The notes under the pieces: generated by a model
The model's database searches: none
The model's input: the letters and a program-made list of their open reading frames with translations, nothing else
Told to the model about the DNA's origin: nothing
Program-made: the position numbers and the translations under genes
NCBI GenBank assembly: GCA_000181795.3
Contig: CM012953.1
Span: 16,660,168 to 16,724,167 of the forward strand
Direction of reading: 5' to 3'
DNA from: Trichinella spiralis
Taxonomy: Eukaryota; Nematoda; Enoplea; Trichinellida; Trichinellidae
Length of the DNA: 64,000 nt
Shown here: positions 12,560 to 24,661 of the stretch, piece by piece
Position numbering within the stretch: the first letter of the stretch is position 1
How the letters are laid out: the number at the start of each line of letters is the position of its first letter

Positions 12560-13690
12560 GTTCGGCATACGTTTTGCCACCAGAATTGATGATTAACAAT
12601 GGCAGCGCCATGGGTGGTGAAGTTTTGCCTCAGCTTGTCAAATTTAATTCTTTCAACTCGGCACCGATAATTGAGACCGTCTCGGCTTGTCCATTTACAA
12701 CAATGACATGGTGCAATCAGGAAGCTTGGGCTGATTTGGGTCTCGCCATAGCTGGATTCATGTCCAGAACCACAATATGCCGGTATGCTATTGATTGATT
12801 TGATTTTATAATAATTTTCATATTTTGGCAACAGTTTCGTCAAATAAAAAATATATATATATATATATATATAGTTTATTTCCTTTTCAAGCAAATATGT
12901 ACCTGAAGAATCATGTGTAGGACAGTCGTTGTTGCACTGCACAGACACACTCGATCCTACAACTCGGAAAATGTTGCTCGCTTTTGCCCAGATGGTAATA
13001 TCTTGGTGTTACGATAGTGGCAAGCGACTTGCTGGTAAATTAATTATATGAACCGTCGTGATAGATAGAGGAGTAGTTGATTTGTTTTTTTTCTCGTGTT
13101 TCGACCGTATTTAGAATTGAACAGTCATTCGTCTTGCATCAGTTTGGCAATGGTCGACGTGGTTACCGATCGAGATTGCTTGTCGGATATTATCCCGCCT
13201 CCGACTTTGACTCGCCAAAGCTCAAAGAATACGGTCGACAATTTATCATTATTCAACGTTCTCAGCAATTTTGTCGGCAGGTTTGTCTGTCGAATTAATT
13301 CAATTCGTTTCATCCTCGTAATATTCGTTTCCCCGTTTCAGCTATCAAAGTAGCACGATAATTTGCATTTACGACACGATCCGTATGGAATGCGGTGACG
13401 AAGCGGCCGAACTGAGTCTGGGACCCGCAGTGGAAGAACTGCTACCCCGTTCTCAGGCGCCAGTTATTTTCCACCAGCCGACTTCAACTACCGAAACCTT
13501 GGTTCGGACGCTGGATGAAGAGAACGTGAACGCGTCGGTTGTCGAATTCCAAATGATCCAATCAGAAAGTCGTCAACATGTCCAATCGGATCCAATGCGA
13601 ACTTCTGGCGTTGATCACCAGCGTCCGTCGTTTCGTGGCTGTTTGATTTTGATCTTCTGCTTGATGCACTTTTACAAATCATTATTGTAA
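12560..13690 (+). CDS. Unrecognised cysteine-rich anchored or secreted protein (5' exons uncertain)
   Basis: Four exons fit together in one frame with GT-AG junctions: 12560-12782, 12892-13034, 13115-13280 and 13342-13690 (stop TAA). They give 292 residues. Cysteines are spread through the first three exons, for example CPFTTMTWC, DSGKRLAELNSHSSC and IICIYDTIRMEC. The last 20 residues are hydrophobic (GCLILIFCLMHFYKSLL), suggesting a GPI-attachment signal or tail anchor. The 5' end is unresolved: no ATG or signal peptide joins cleanly to 12560. A GC-richer segment at 12185-12440, with CEKNCPASC near 12240 on this strand, may hold upstream coding sequence. It resembles nematode extracellular cysteine-rich proteins in general layout only. 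I do not recognise the family. A long minus-strand frame across 12550-12948 is a shadow. Confidence 0.6.
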
Positions 13691-13907
13691 TTTGGCACTA
13701 AAAGAAATCATCAGATATATTTTCGTATTAAAATTTGTCGTTGTGAACGACTGATTAGATTGATTGATTGATTGATTGAGAACGCTTGTTCGCTTTTCGG
13801 TCAGTTTTTTCTACATAATATATGCATATAAGTTTTCTTCCAATTCAGATGTTATTTTGTTTTTTCGTGCCCCAAAGAAACAAAAGTCACATTGGAAAAG
13901 CATTGAA

Positions 13908-14612
13908 ATGAACACTGGCAGTTTGGTGGACATTTTCGCAAACGAGGGAAGAAATCGAATGCAACTGCTGCTCGGTACAGACGAGACGACCGAACTGGCG
14001 ACGAGTGTGATGTTCAATTTGACAACGCAGGTCTGCGGGAACGGCGGTTGCGTCACGTGGGTCCGCAAGGCGCCGTTGGAAGCGTTGCCGCTGGTGCCAA
14101 GCTGGGACCCTAGGCCCACGGTGGCAGTGTTGAGACGGATCGAGTTCGTATATTTGGACGGTCGAGCCGAACTGGTCAAGTTCCTCAATGGGATGCACTC
14201 GCTCGGCGACGTGGTCGACTGTCTCGTCATCGACGGCTTACAAGCTTACTGCGACAAGCACCAGCGGGCAAGCTTTGCCGGCCTGTTGGCCACGGCCGAC
14301 GACTTGGCCAACTGGGTCGGTGACCGACGACCGGCCGGCCGCTGTCCGGCAGTTTCACCACCTCCGGTGATCGTCTCGTGTTCACTGCCCGAATCCGAAC
14401 ATCCGGCGCTGAGAACGGTCGCAGCTATTTATACGGACCACTTGGTCGAATTGAAACGAATCCACAACGACAACGTCGAAATCCATCGCAACGGTAAACT
14501 GTGCTGCTCGATCACCGTCGACTCGGACAAGCGTATTTTCCAAATTCAACAAGCACCAACCACAACAGCACATCAATTTTCCCACCCAATAAATGATCCA
14601 TCGACCAATTGA
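13908..14612 (+). CDS. SWSAP1-like RecA-fold protein (Shu complex), Walker A degenerate
   Basis: A single exon of 234 residues from ATG 13908; human SWSAP1 is 229. SWSAP1 partners SWS1/ZSWIM7 and helps RAD51 load during homologous recombination. The order of blocks matches: a Walker A position (LLLGTDETTELAT), FVYLDGRAELVKFLNGMHSL, a Walker B-like hydrophobic strand ending in Asp (VDCLVIDGL), PVIVSCSL, and a C-terminal strand pair ending ITVDSDKRIFQI, like the WWVTFRSDGEMMIAPW end of the human protein. The P-loop lacks the GxGKT glycines and lysine, so ATP binding is doubtful; RAD51-paralogue partners often tolerate this. Coding GC is far above its surroundings. An AATAAA sits at 14667. Similarity is structural and low-identity, so the name is provisional. 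Confidence 0.55.
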   Translation: MNTGSLVDIFANEGRNRMQLLLGTDETTELATSVMFNLTTQVCGNGGCVTWVRKAPLEALPLVPSWDPRPTVAVLRRIEFVYLDGRAELVKFLNGMHSLGDVVDCLVIDGLQAYCDKHQRASFAGLLATADDLANWVGDRRPAGRCPAVSPPPVIVSCSLPESEHPALRTVAAIYTDHLVELKRIHNDNVEIHRNGKLCCSITVDSDKRIFQIQQAPTTTAHQFSHPINDPSTN

Positions 14613-14995
14613 AAAATGAATAATCAAATCAATTCCAATTGCATAGTGTTTGTTTGTTGTAAAGGAAATAAAAACAACAACAACAACAACAACAATAACA
14701 CACGCTCGCCAATAATAAATATCCAAAACACGAATAATAATAAACATTCATTGGTCAATGTCACGAAAAGCATACTTGCTTACAGCATTCATTGAAAAAT
14801 GCAATAAAAAAATATGGCACAACAAAAAATATAAATGAAAACAATTTCAAAATAAATATAACATTAGCAGCAACAAGAATAAAAATGAATTAATAAAACT
14901 GACTGAATTCATATGATTGTGATAAAATGATAAATAATAAATAACAATAGTAGTAGTAGTAGTAGAAGAGAATAAGGCCCCAAATTGTGATCAAA
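14613..14995. other. Convergent 3' ends with simple repeats
   Basis: Short region between the stops of the SWSAP1-like gene (+) and the integrin gene (-). It holds (CAA)n at about 14674-14694, (TAG)n at about 14949-14964, and AATAAA at 14667-14672 for the plus-strand gene. Confidence 0.6.
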
Positions 14996-17900
14996 TCAAT
15001 CAATATCTTCACTGTGCTTATATTCGGCTTTGTACAACGGCTGGTCGTAATATTTTCCCCGTTTGAAAAAACCACACTAAAAAATAATAAAAATTACAAT
15101 TGAATCTCACACACAAATATGATCAATTAAGAGCGAGATCAAAATTGAACGTACTTTCCACAAAAGGACAGTAATCAACATGAGCAAAAATATGCCGCCT
15201 AAAACGGCCAGTATGATGATCCAAAGTGGAATTTTCAATTTTTCTTCAATCTGAGGCATGTCCGGTTGCGCTCGAGTGACCGCGGTCGCTTCATTATCCA
15301 AATAGTTGGTCTCTTCAATTCCTTGCCTCCGATCGACCTCAATCCACGCCCGAGATTCGACGAGAACATGATCCACATCTCGATAATCCTACAAAAAGGA
15401 ACCGAATTACAATTTTGAAAAAAAAGTAAAAGTAAAAAATTCACAGCACTTCAACAAATGTACTATTCCACAGTCTGCTGAGAATTCGAATTGTGGCCGT
15501 GATGTTCGGCTCCAAATGATCAATAATACATCGAATTGGAAAACACTTGGCAGTTCTTTTTTCTGGTTGTTTGTTGCAATTCTATTTATTTAAAAAAAAT
15601 GAAAACTTCATTCATCAGTTTTACACTTTTTAAATGGACTACAAAAAAAACATAAATACCACAACAACACGCTTGTAAGTTTCACCATCGATGTTGACCA
15701 CCTCTTGTCGAATACGAAAATCACGCAAAGATTGAACAAACTGCAAGGCGGTGGTGGTGTATTTCGGCGACGGCTTGCGTGTCGGCTTTTCCCATTCAGA
15801 CATTCCATCATCATCTTCAGCAGATCCAATCTAAATTAAATAATTGAAATAAAATCATTTTCAAGCATTGCAATGAATTTAACAATTGAAAAAATGAAGA
15901 AAATCATCAATCAATCAATCATACTTTGACATCCAATGGATTGACGTGCTCTGCCATCAAGTCTACATAACAATTACGCGTTTCTGTAATCTACGAATAA
16001 TATAATGGATTAAGACAAACAGATATATATATATATAGATGTGATCCTCTCTTCTTACAGCACTGCCAGGTATGGGCAATTCTATAACTGGTGTGTACAT
16101 TAAATAGAGTGCCCATTTTCCGCGTGCGTATGGACTGTAAATTTGATGCGGATGTTCAATCATAACGGTCACATCGCTCACTCCCCACGGGCCACTATTT
16201 TTCACCTGGAAATTTGTTTCCATTTTCATAAATTTTCCCAAACAAACAATAAATTAACAAACAAATATTACCAAATATGTGTGAATAACTTGCGGTCCAA
16301 TGTCTTCTTCATAAAATACGGAAGATTCACCAAATACTTTTCCGCCGAAATAAACCAATTTCGGTTTGGAAATGCCAACAATTTCCAGTTCGGCTTTCTT
16401 GATCACCTTCACAGCCACTTTGCATCTATTGTTCGACTCGTCCACTTCGGTGCTTGTGCTATTCACAAACGATTCAAATACCAACGGCTGCCCCAACGTT
16501 TCTGACCTTCCTCTGGTCAATTTAAACTTCAATTGAAAGACTACCTATATATATATATATATATGTACAGATAGAGTAAATAAATGAACCAATTTAAATT
16601 CAACAAATTAAGAAAAATTAAAATTTGCAAACGAACTTCAGCATTCGGCTCAAGTGGATTTCCAAGCAGTACTTCGATCAGACCATTTTTCAACTTTCCA
16701 AAATTCAGCAAATTGTGCGATTTTTGCAATAACATTGGTCTTTCCAGTTCATTTTCGTTGTATTTGACGAACAACGACGATTCGTAAGCTCTTTCACCTT
16801 TGTTCGTCACTCTGTAATGCAAGTCCAGTTCATCATCTTTGCCAACTTGCTTGACGTACATATCCGAAGATGCTTCTCTGAGCAAAAGAAAAATGCTTAC
16901 AAGTCGAAGAATTTCTACAAGGTTGTTTGTTTGTTTTTTTTACTTGGCTAAATTAACCAACAAACAATTCAAAACGAGATCACTGATACATTGATCATCA
17001 TTTCCGCATTTTTTGTTAAATTCTAGCTATAGAAAAAAAAAGAAAAATTTATTAATGATGAAAATTTAAATAGAAAAATGCAAACCGTAAATTCCGTTTG
17101 AGAGCCTATTTTGTCGAGCACAGGATAATCGTTTATATTCGGAATTGTCGACAGGGGAGAAGTTGCCGGCTTTGGCTTATCACTTAGCAAAGCAACAGAA
17201 AATACAAATTTCAATGGATTCAGCCAGTCACGATTGGTATCCTGAATAAAAAAAATTACGCATAAATTCAAATAAAACTGAACTATACATACTCGGATGA
17301 AAAGTTCATGCTCTTGAATTTGAGCGGACTCAACAGCACCACGTCCGCAGGGCCATTCTTTGTGATAATTGAATTTTCCAGAAAATTCTGCTCTTTTCAA
17401 AGCTGAACCGTGACGCAAAACTTCCAAACGGCAGAGCAAAATGTTGCGCGTAAAATCCAACTGCGAACCAATCGTCTGACGTCGGATGCGTAGTTTGGTA
17501 CGAAATTTAAAACTACAAAAATATAAAATGCAACATACAGTAGGTATAATATTTTTTCGATTATAAAACTGCAAAAATATCCCTATAGCAAAGGGGAAAT
17601 GAAGAAATATTTTACCAAACTTTTTCCCAGTAATTCTTACAGCGTTGATGATCCAAATCAATTGGTTTCAAATCTTCCTCTTCAACAGTAGTCACAATGT
17701 GCACTATAGGTCTAGCTCTTAATAATAATAAATAATGAATGAAACAGTTGGTTCAAATCAGTCAAATATGTATATTGTTGGTTTTTTTTATTTTCAATGG
17801 AATATTTTCAAACCTGAGCAAGATGGCCATATCAGATTTAAACGCACCAACCAACAAATCAGGATAACCGTTGTTGTCCATGTCCAAACCGCCGGATAAA

Positions 17901-20900
17901 GACCATCCGAAAGTTTGGATTGGGTTCAACAAAGGATTGGTAATTTTCAATTCATTTCCTCGAATAATTTGCATGGGTTTCGAATCGAACGATTCCGCAG
18001 AACTTCCAAAATAAATATACACCGCACCACCTCCTTCATCGTAAGGAGCCCCAACGGCCAAATCTGACGAAAAAAGAAACAAAAGAAATTAAACAAAAAA
18101 CACATTTAATAATAATGTCAAATTAAAAAACCGTTGAAATTATCTTCGTTGAGATCTCCCAAATTTGCCGTAGCCGCACCGAACATGCTGTCCATCGATC
18201 CGGACAGACGAATCGGCTCTTTGAAAACGAACTTGTTTTTATCCGATGGCTAAATTAAATTGATAATAGAAATTTAAAAGATAAAAGAAAAATAATAATA
18301 ATTTGAAAAACAAACTTGAACTTTTCCCGATGAAAAATAAACGTACACTCTTCCACCAGTTGGTTTCGTCGAACTGAAGTTGTAATGATAGGGTGCTCCA
18401 ACTATGAGATCGTCAAAACTAAAAAACAAAAAAAAAAGAAAAATTTCATCAGCGAAATAAATGATTGCACACAATTAACAAATTAAAAAAAAAAACTCTA
18501 ACCCATCTTGATCAATATCCATCACGGTGACACTGTAACCAAAACCCGAAGCGAAAGATTCATCACCGGTTAAATTCATATGGTCGTGGAAAAGTCTCAA
18601 AGCGCTGTACTGGTCGACAGTGACTTCTTTGTAGAATGGCAAAAAGTAGACCGCGCCCGTGTCGTTGCATCTTGGACATCCGGCCACAAGGGTAAAATTG
18701 CCATTCGGTTTGAAATTTTCGTGCTCAAATCCGAAAATACCCACCGCTGTTGAATATCCTTCAAAGTGAAAATTAATGGTTGATTTTCTTTTTGAATTGA
18801 AAAATTAACAAACAAATAAACACAGGCTGCTGAACAAAATTCCCCTACCGAAGTAACTGTGCGCTTTGATCACATTTTCGACAGTGTGGTTACCTCGAAC
18901 CATTGGAGTCCATCTCGCATGCAGTGTAGAAAGATGTTCATCAATATCTTGGGCAAACATTCCGCCAATCCATCTGCTCGCACCTGGCAAACCCGTCGCA
19001 ATAACTTGATATTTCTGGAAAAAAGATAGAGAAAGAGTGTGTGTGTGTGTGAGTGAGAACAAAAAAGTTTCAATTAAAATTGAATAAATTTCCATAAATA
19101 AACCTCATCAAGAGTAGCGCTGAAACCTTCTTGACAAACACTGTAATCGTTGTGGCGATTTTTTTTCGTAAAAAATTGACAAGTGCGAATGCGTTTCACG
19201 TGTGTGAGGTCATTTTTAAGCAAAAAACAAGCACCTTCAATATAAGCTGCCGATCCGTATATTAAATTTGGCGCACAAACCTTAAGTGGATGGAAAAAAC
19301 AGTTTTCTCAAAATGCAAAAATCAAAAAATAATCGAAAACTGCAAATCTCACCAATACACGACTGCCACGCCCTGAACTACGAATGGTCGAACCCAACCA
19401 CTGATGATCTTTAGTATAAATATCTTCCGGATGAACTTTATTCGGTGCTGCAATGGAAATTTTCAATTATGAAAAAACGAACATTTTTTTCCGTCTGATT
19501 CGAAAATGAAAAATTTACCATGTTTATAGAAATCAACTTCATCAAATGCAAATGAGGGATATTCCACTCGACTGTTTTGGCACCATTTCGACGTGGCCGT
19601 TTCACTGACATTGCTGAACACACTGTTTACAGGGCAGGCAAACATCGCGCCAGCATGCTTCGTACCCACTTGACCAGATTCGGCTTTCGGAGCACCAATT
19701 AAAATGCTACAATATTTTCTCATTAATAAATGCAATTGAAAAGAAAAACAAACAAACAAAGATATGCAATTATTGAACTTTTAATAAATGGTATGTTCAT
19801 TTATCGTCCATTATACTGACCTGTCTCATTGAACATCTGCTTCGAAATTTATATGAATCACTTTTCCAAAAAAAAACATGCCATGGTTAATTTTCAAATG
19901 GAAGCTCAGAAATAAAATTACAAAGTAACAATTCTCATTTTATGATCGTTTCTCGAAGTGATTTTTAAAGTTCTTAAGCAAATAGTGCATCTTGCATTCC
20001 ATTCAATGAATTCATAAAAACGCTCACAATGAGAGCTAGTTTTCAAATGCAAATAATAATAATTATTATTCTAACAGCAGAACTTTCGAACTAATATCGC
20101 ATTTTGTTAAATCACGTCACATTATTCTCGTTGTGTTTTTAAAGTGAAAATTTAATTTGAAGAAATGGTTAATTGTTTAAAAAGAAATAAAAACACTAAA
20201 CTGATCAATTGCATATTGCTTGCTTGGAAAATTTTTTCCTGTTGTAAAGACGAAGCAAATTCAACAACGCCGTTTCAATTTAACAATACGTCAGAAATCA
20301 CGGCAATGAATCATCACACACACATACGTACACAAGCGAACAAACATAGGAAGCTGTGAAAAGCATTTTTAAAACAAATCTTCAACCGGTTTCAATTTTC
20401 CACTTGGATTTGAATGTCGACAAAATTGATAAGCATAATAATTTCTTCCCCCCAAAAAAATATTTTACTTACTTTATCTGAAATTGAAAAAAATCTGCAG
20501 TACAAAACTAATCGACTATGAGATACAGAAAAGTACTTGTTTGTGTGGGTGTGAGTAAAAATGATAAATATTGTCAAGAGCAAAAAAATGAAACAAAACT
20601 ACAAATAAAAAATTAAATCGATCAGAAAGTAAATCAATAAATGGAAATTTAAACTGTCATAAAAATGCACAGCAGCTGTGGAAAAGCGGAAGCGAAAATG
20701 AGCGATCGATTTAAAATTAGTGAAATAAGGTGCAGCTGAAAATTAAGCAAACAATTCAAATTGACAATCGATCCTTTTCATTGCGGATCAATGGAACCAA
20801 CTTGACTCTGGCCAGCGTCTTGGTCAAAGTGACAAAATCGTCCATCTATAATCTAATGGGCGAAACGTCAAATCGATCTTTCCCTAATTGGCATTCGAAC

Positions 20901-21235
20901 CAAGGACGCCTACACCAACTATCGCACAGTCAACCCATTACTGTCTCATCAATAATAATAATTTACAGTTCAAACAAAAAAAACAAAATTATTTGAAAAT
21001 AATTTTTTAAAAATATAATCAGATTATAATAAAAACAAACAAACAAACATTAACGCAATACTTACAGCGGTTCATCGCCTTTCATGTGCTGAGCGACGGC
21101 GAAACCAAAATAAGTATCTTTGGGGCCAATTTTGTACACAGGCATGTCTGTATCCAAATTGAACGCCAGAGAATATGTACAAAAATTTAATATATGCAAA
21201 ATTATACAACTCAAATAAATAGATTCCGAATCCAT
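14996..21235 (-). CDS. Integrin alpha chain without I-domain, about 20 exons
   Basis: Cell-surface adhesion receptor subunit that pairs with an integrin beta chain. Exon 1 (21235-21066) encodes a signal peptide followed by FNLDTDMPVYKIGPKDTYFG, the mature N-terminus of integrin alpha chains. Later exons lie at about 19706-19519, 19450-19352, 19281-19103, 19016-18849, 18757-18504, 18418-18317, 18250-18133 and 18063-17814. They build the beta-propeller, with FG-GAP calcium loops DIDQDG followed by DDLIVGAP, DLNEDNFNDLAVGAP and DMDNNGYPDLLVGA. Exons at about 17718-15450 form thigh and calf domains. Exon 15388-15155 carries the transmembrane helix (IPLWIIILAVLGGIFLLM). Exon 15076-14996 carries CGFFKRGKYY, the conserved GFFKR membrane-proximal motif, and a 28-residue tail. 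No inserted I-domain is present. Ligand class (RGD-type versus laminin-type) is not clear. The first intron is about 1.36 kb. Confidence 0.95.
20640..20960. other. GC-richer island inside integrin intron 1
   Basis: This part of the 1.36-kb first intron is clearly less AT-rich than its surroundings. A plus-strand frame is open from 20730 to 20996 but resembles no protein I know. No tRNA cloverleaf could be drawn around the TTCGAA at about 20896. It could be an intronic enhancer, an alternative exon or a small RNA host. Confidence 0.3.
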
Positions 21236-22216
21236 GAGTACAAAAAGGACAACTATTAACAGCGCTGCTGCACTTTCTCCGATCAATCGAAGCGAAAAAA
21301 CTACAGTAATCAATGGTCACTAAGAGAGTTTAAGAACAAAAAAGTACTACAAAAAGAGACAAAAATTGCTTTCATTTATCTGAAAAAAAACATCCATCTT
21401 AAAATTATCTTTTGATAAATAATTATTGCACACTTTATAATGGAAATTAAATATTCAGCAATTATTCAAATATGAAAACTGCACGAATCCAATGCGAAGA
21501 TAGTGATTTTAAAAAAATTTGTATCTTTACAATTATTACATTACTATTTATGTGTTTCTTTTTTATTTACAGTAGTTGATATTTTTTTATTCAAATTTTC
21601 ACATTTTTTTATTATTTCAGAGTATCTTTTGGACAATCATGATTTTGAATGCATTAAGAAAATACAGTAACTGAATACACGGATTATTCCTAGAATCAAT
21701 GACCAAGCTGCTTCAAGTTTCAAATTCTTACTTGGATTTTTTGCTTTTAAAATTTTCATAATAAATTTAATTTAAATGAAAGAAAATTTTCATAATAATT
21801 TATTGGTGAAAATTTACACGCACAATTTACGTGAGCAATTTGCAAAAAAGTGCAATTATTAAAGTTGAGAAAATTTACCTGAATTGCACCTTGTTTTACA
21901 GATGGTTACAGTGTGAAACTTGCTTTGTTTCGAATTGATATCATCTGGTAAGCATTTACTTCATTTTAGGGGTGCAAAATTTTTGAGATTTCAGGAATTT
22001 TAAGTGATTAAAACTTGAAGGCAAAATTGATTTTATACGAAATAATAAGTTATATAATAATCTGAAATTCTTACACCATTAGTATGTGAAATGTTAGTTG
22101 TTTCAATTGCAATGTTATTCTTATTAAAAAAAAGCAACAATTCCATACATGAAAACCAGAGATTTATTTCAAAATGTTAAAATTGTTTTATATCGTAATA
22201 GCTGATTTCAGTTACC
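21236..22216. other. Divergent intergenic region, integrin (-) and BLOS1 (+)
   Basis: About 1 kb of AT-rich DNA between two start codons on opposite strands, so it should hold both promoters. No specific motif was identified. Confidence 0.45.
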
Positions 22217-24446
22217 ATGCTGTCTTCCATGTTGAAGGATTATCAATCGAAGCAAGCGGTTCAAAAAGAAAATCTAGGTAAATGGTCTTACTGCAAGCAA
22301 TATAGATTTTAAAAAAAGGTATTTTAAATTTTAGAAAAACGAAAAAATGAAACTTTACAATCAGCTATAGCCTTGTGCGACAAGGTTTCCGACGATTTGA
22401 ATAATCAGTGAGTAGTATGTGTACCGTTGTTTTCATTTTTAAAAATAATATTCAATTTTTTGAAGGGTTGCTATAGCATATTGCAATCAGAAAAAAATAG
22501 ATGCTGCATTAAAGATATTTCAGAAGAATTATAACGATTTTCAAAAAATGTGCGTAGAATGGTCCAGTCTGAGCAACAAAATAAATGATCTGTTAAAGGT
22601 AATAATTCTACTATTCAAAATATACAATGCTTTTCAAGCAGCGTTGAGATGATGAACTTAAAAGAAACATTTTTATATTTTATTTCTAGCAGATTATGAT
22701 GTTTTTATAATATTCTTCTGGTTTTTTAAACTCGAATGTAAACTAAATAATCCCTTATATTATGAAAAATAAATATTCACTAATTTGTTGTAAAATTAAA
22801 TGGTTAGCTTGTACATATTTTACTTATATCTATAATGAAAAAAGAATATTGTAATAATTATATATTAACTTTAGATATTTACTTTTTTTGGATGAAACAA
22901 TAAATAATATATAAACAGTGTAACATTTTAGAGGTTAATGGTTAAAACGAAAGTGGAAATTATAACGGAAATTCCAAATCCTCATCTTATTATAAAATTA
23001 TTTTTATTGACAATAAGTTAGTTGTATGGATTTTTCGAATTGCAATAAATAACATGTCAGTTATTTGGGTGGGTTAAGTTAAACTGGTTTAGTGAAGATG
23101 AATGAATATGTTGGACATTTCAATTAACTGTAAATTGCCTGTTCAAATAAATGCTCTATTACTGTGCATATGGGTAATTTTTGTCACTTAGAATGAGCAC
23201 ATTTTGAAAAAAAATTGCAATGTTCCAGGAATTTTTGTTCGGTCTACAGAACATCGTAAAGTTAAAATATACGTTGTTGGATTGTTGGGGGTGTGAAACA
23301 CCCCACTTTAGAAAAACACATGTAAAAAGCCGGAAGTATGTTCAATTTTTACGAAATTTGTTTTATTGGATAGTACGAAGAATGCTGTATATGATGGTAT
23401 CAAAGGGATGGATATGATGGCATATGGGATTTCCATATGTTTATGTTAAAACTGTAGAAAGGGCTTAGAAAAACGTAGTCGTTTTGAAACCAAAAAAATG
23501 ACTAGAGACCTGAGATTGGTCTTAAAATGTGCAGAATAACGTGCTGCACTCAAGTCTGTTATTTGATTCACGAATTTTGCAAAACTGAGTCCACAAAAAG
23601 AAAAAAACTGAAAAATGACGATTTTTTAACGTTAATTTTGTTGGATTTTTTGCCAATAAAAGGCTTTAAAATTATCGAATATACTTTGATACCATCATAT
23701 ACAGCATTTTTTGTACTATCGAATAAACCAAATTTCTTAAAAATTGAACACACTTCCGGCTTTTTACACGTGTTTTTCTAAAGTGGGGTGTTTCACACCC
23801 CAACAATCCAACAATGTACCTAACGCCAACAGTCCATCAAAGGGTTAATAAACAGATATTTTTATCCAATGAAATTTGGACGTTTCCATATTTTTTAAAT
23901 TATAAACAAGCATTTTTTAAAATCATCTGTTTGGATTTATAAATTTGTAATTACATTTCAGTAGTGCAGTGTTTGTGATGTTGAAGTTTTCTTTCGTCTT
24001 CCGTTGAAATGGAAATTCAGACTCTGTTCACAGTTTGAATATTCATAAGTAAATGTTGTAAAATGTTGAATTCAAAATTCAATTTTATTTCTATCTTGAA
24101 AATGTCATTTGAAAAATATGTATACATAATCTACTAATTCAATGATGGCTAAATTTAGTCTGTTGCTTTCAGTTTACGGTAACAGTACTGCTGAACTGAA
24201 ATATTTTTTAAAAATATTACTTATATATATCTGTATATATCTATATGTATATCAGCAACTCGGAGATGTGACTAACGGAGCTAGGACGATCAAAGCAAAT
24301 TCGGCTGAAACTGTGCGCTGTTTAGAAAATGCATACAAAGGTATGTGGAAAGGTGTTTTATCGAATCATTTAAATATTTATCTACGATTGTAGAGTTGCA
24401 CCCAAATGTGGAAAGCAAAACATCAACGGAAAGCAAACAACAATGA
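22217..24446 (+). CDS. BLOC1S1: BLOC-1 subunit 1 (BLOS1/GCN5L1), five exons
   Basis: Subunit of BLOC-1 and BORC, which act in biogenesis of lysosome-related organelles and lysosome positioning. Exons are 22217-22277, 22335-22407, 22466-22598, 24256-24340 and 24394-24446, all with GT-AG junctions and consistent phases, giving 134 residues. [13 protein letters not shown] at the start matches MLSRLLKEHQAKQ of human BLOS1. [11 protein letters not shown] matches [22 protein letters not shown] matches [23 protein letters not shown] matches EIGDVENWARSI, and LENAYK matches LEYVYK. It is a helical coiled-coil protein throughout. Intron 3 is 1.66 kb against about 55 bp for its first two introns and carries a foldback element. 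It is convergent with MKK7. Confidence 0.93.
23270..23818. mobile_element. Foldback/MITE-like element with ~134-bp inverted arms
   Basis: Arm 23272-23405 reappears as its reverse complement at 23684-23816 with only a few mismatches. Tips read CGTTGTTGGATTGTTGGG at the left and the complement of CATTGTTGGATTGTTGGG at the right. Both are flanked by TA, suggesting a TA target duplication as in Tc1/mariner-type MITEs. Each arm also contains a small palindrome (GGTGTGAAACACCCC). The 280-bp centre has no coding potential I can see. It lies wholly inside BLOS1 intron 3. Confidence 0.8.
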
Positions 24447-24493
24447 AAATATTTGAAAAGTGTAACTTTTCAAAAAAAAAATATCAATAACTT

Positions 24494-24499
24494 TTTATT
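24494..24499 (-). terminator. Polyadenylation signal for MKK7 (minus)
   Basis: AATAAA on the minus strand 163 nt beyond the MKK7 stop, lying upstream (in plus coordinates) of the BLOS1 signal at 24505-24510. Confidence 0.5.
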
Positions 24500-24504
24500 A
24501 TATG

Positions 24505-24510
24505 AATAAA
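24505..24510 (+). terminator. Polyadenylation signal for BLOS1 (plus)
   Basis: AATAAA 59 nt after the BLOS1 stop codon. It and the MKK7 signal are 5 bp apart and face opposite ways, so the two transcripts should overlap at their 3' ends. Confidence 0.55.
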
Positions 24511-24661
24511 CGACAATATATATTGAAAATGTTTAGTATGAAAACACAAGTGATTTGAAAACATTCAATATTTTTTGCATACTTTCTTCCGTATTTAATG
24601 GGTATGTTAAATGGCACAAAATTATTTTTCCAAAAAACAAAATGGCGGCCAATTTTGATCG

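Noticed and set aside
12550-12948. 132-codon minus-strand frame with cysteines
   Set aside because: Runs through an (AT)n microsatellite and the plus-strand exon-intron border; the plus-strand exon chain explains the region better.
13776-13907. N-terminal extension of the SWSAP1-like frame
   Set aside because: It would begin at a TTG codon and reads as low-complexity sequence; the ATG at 13908 gives the family's usual length.
20880-20920. Possible tRNA T-arm (TTCGAA flanked by CCAA/TTGG)
   Set aside because: Loop and stem lengths are wrong and no anticodon or acceptor stem could be paired.
23270-23818. CRISPR-like or tandem repeat array
   Set aside because: The repeats are two inverted arms, not direct repeats with spacers, and the genome is eukaryotic.
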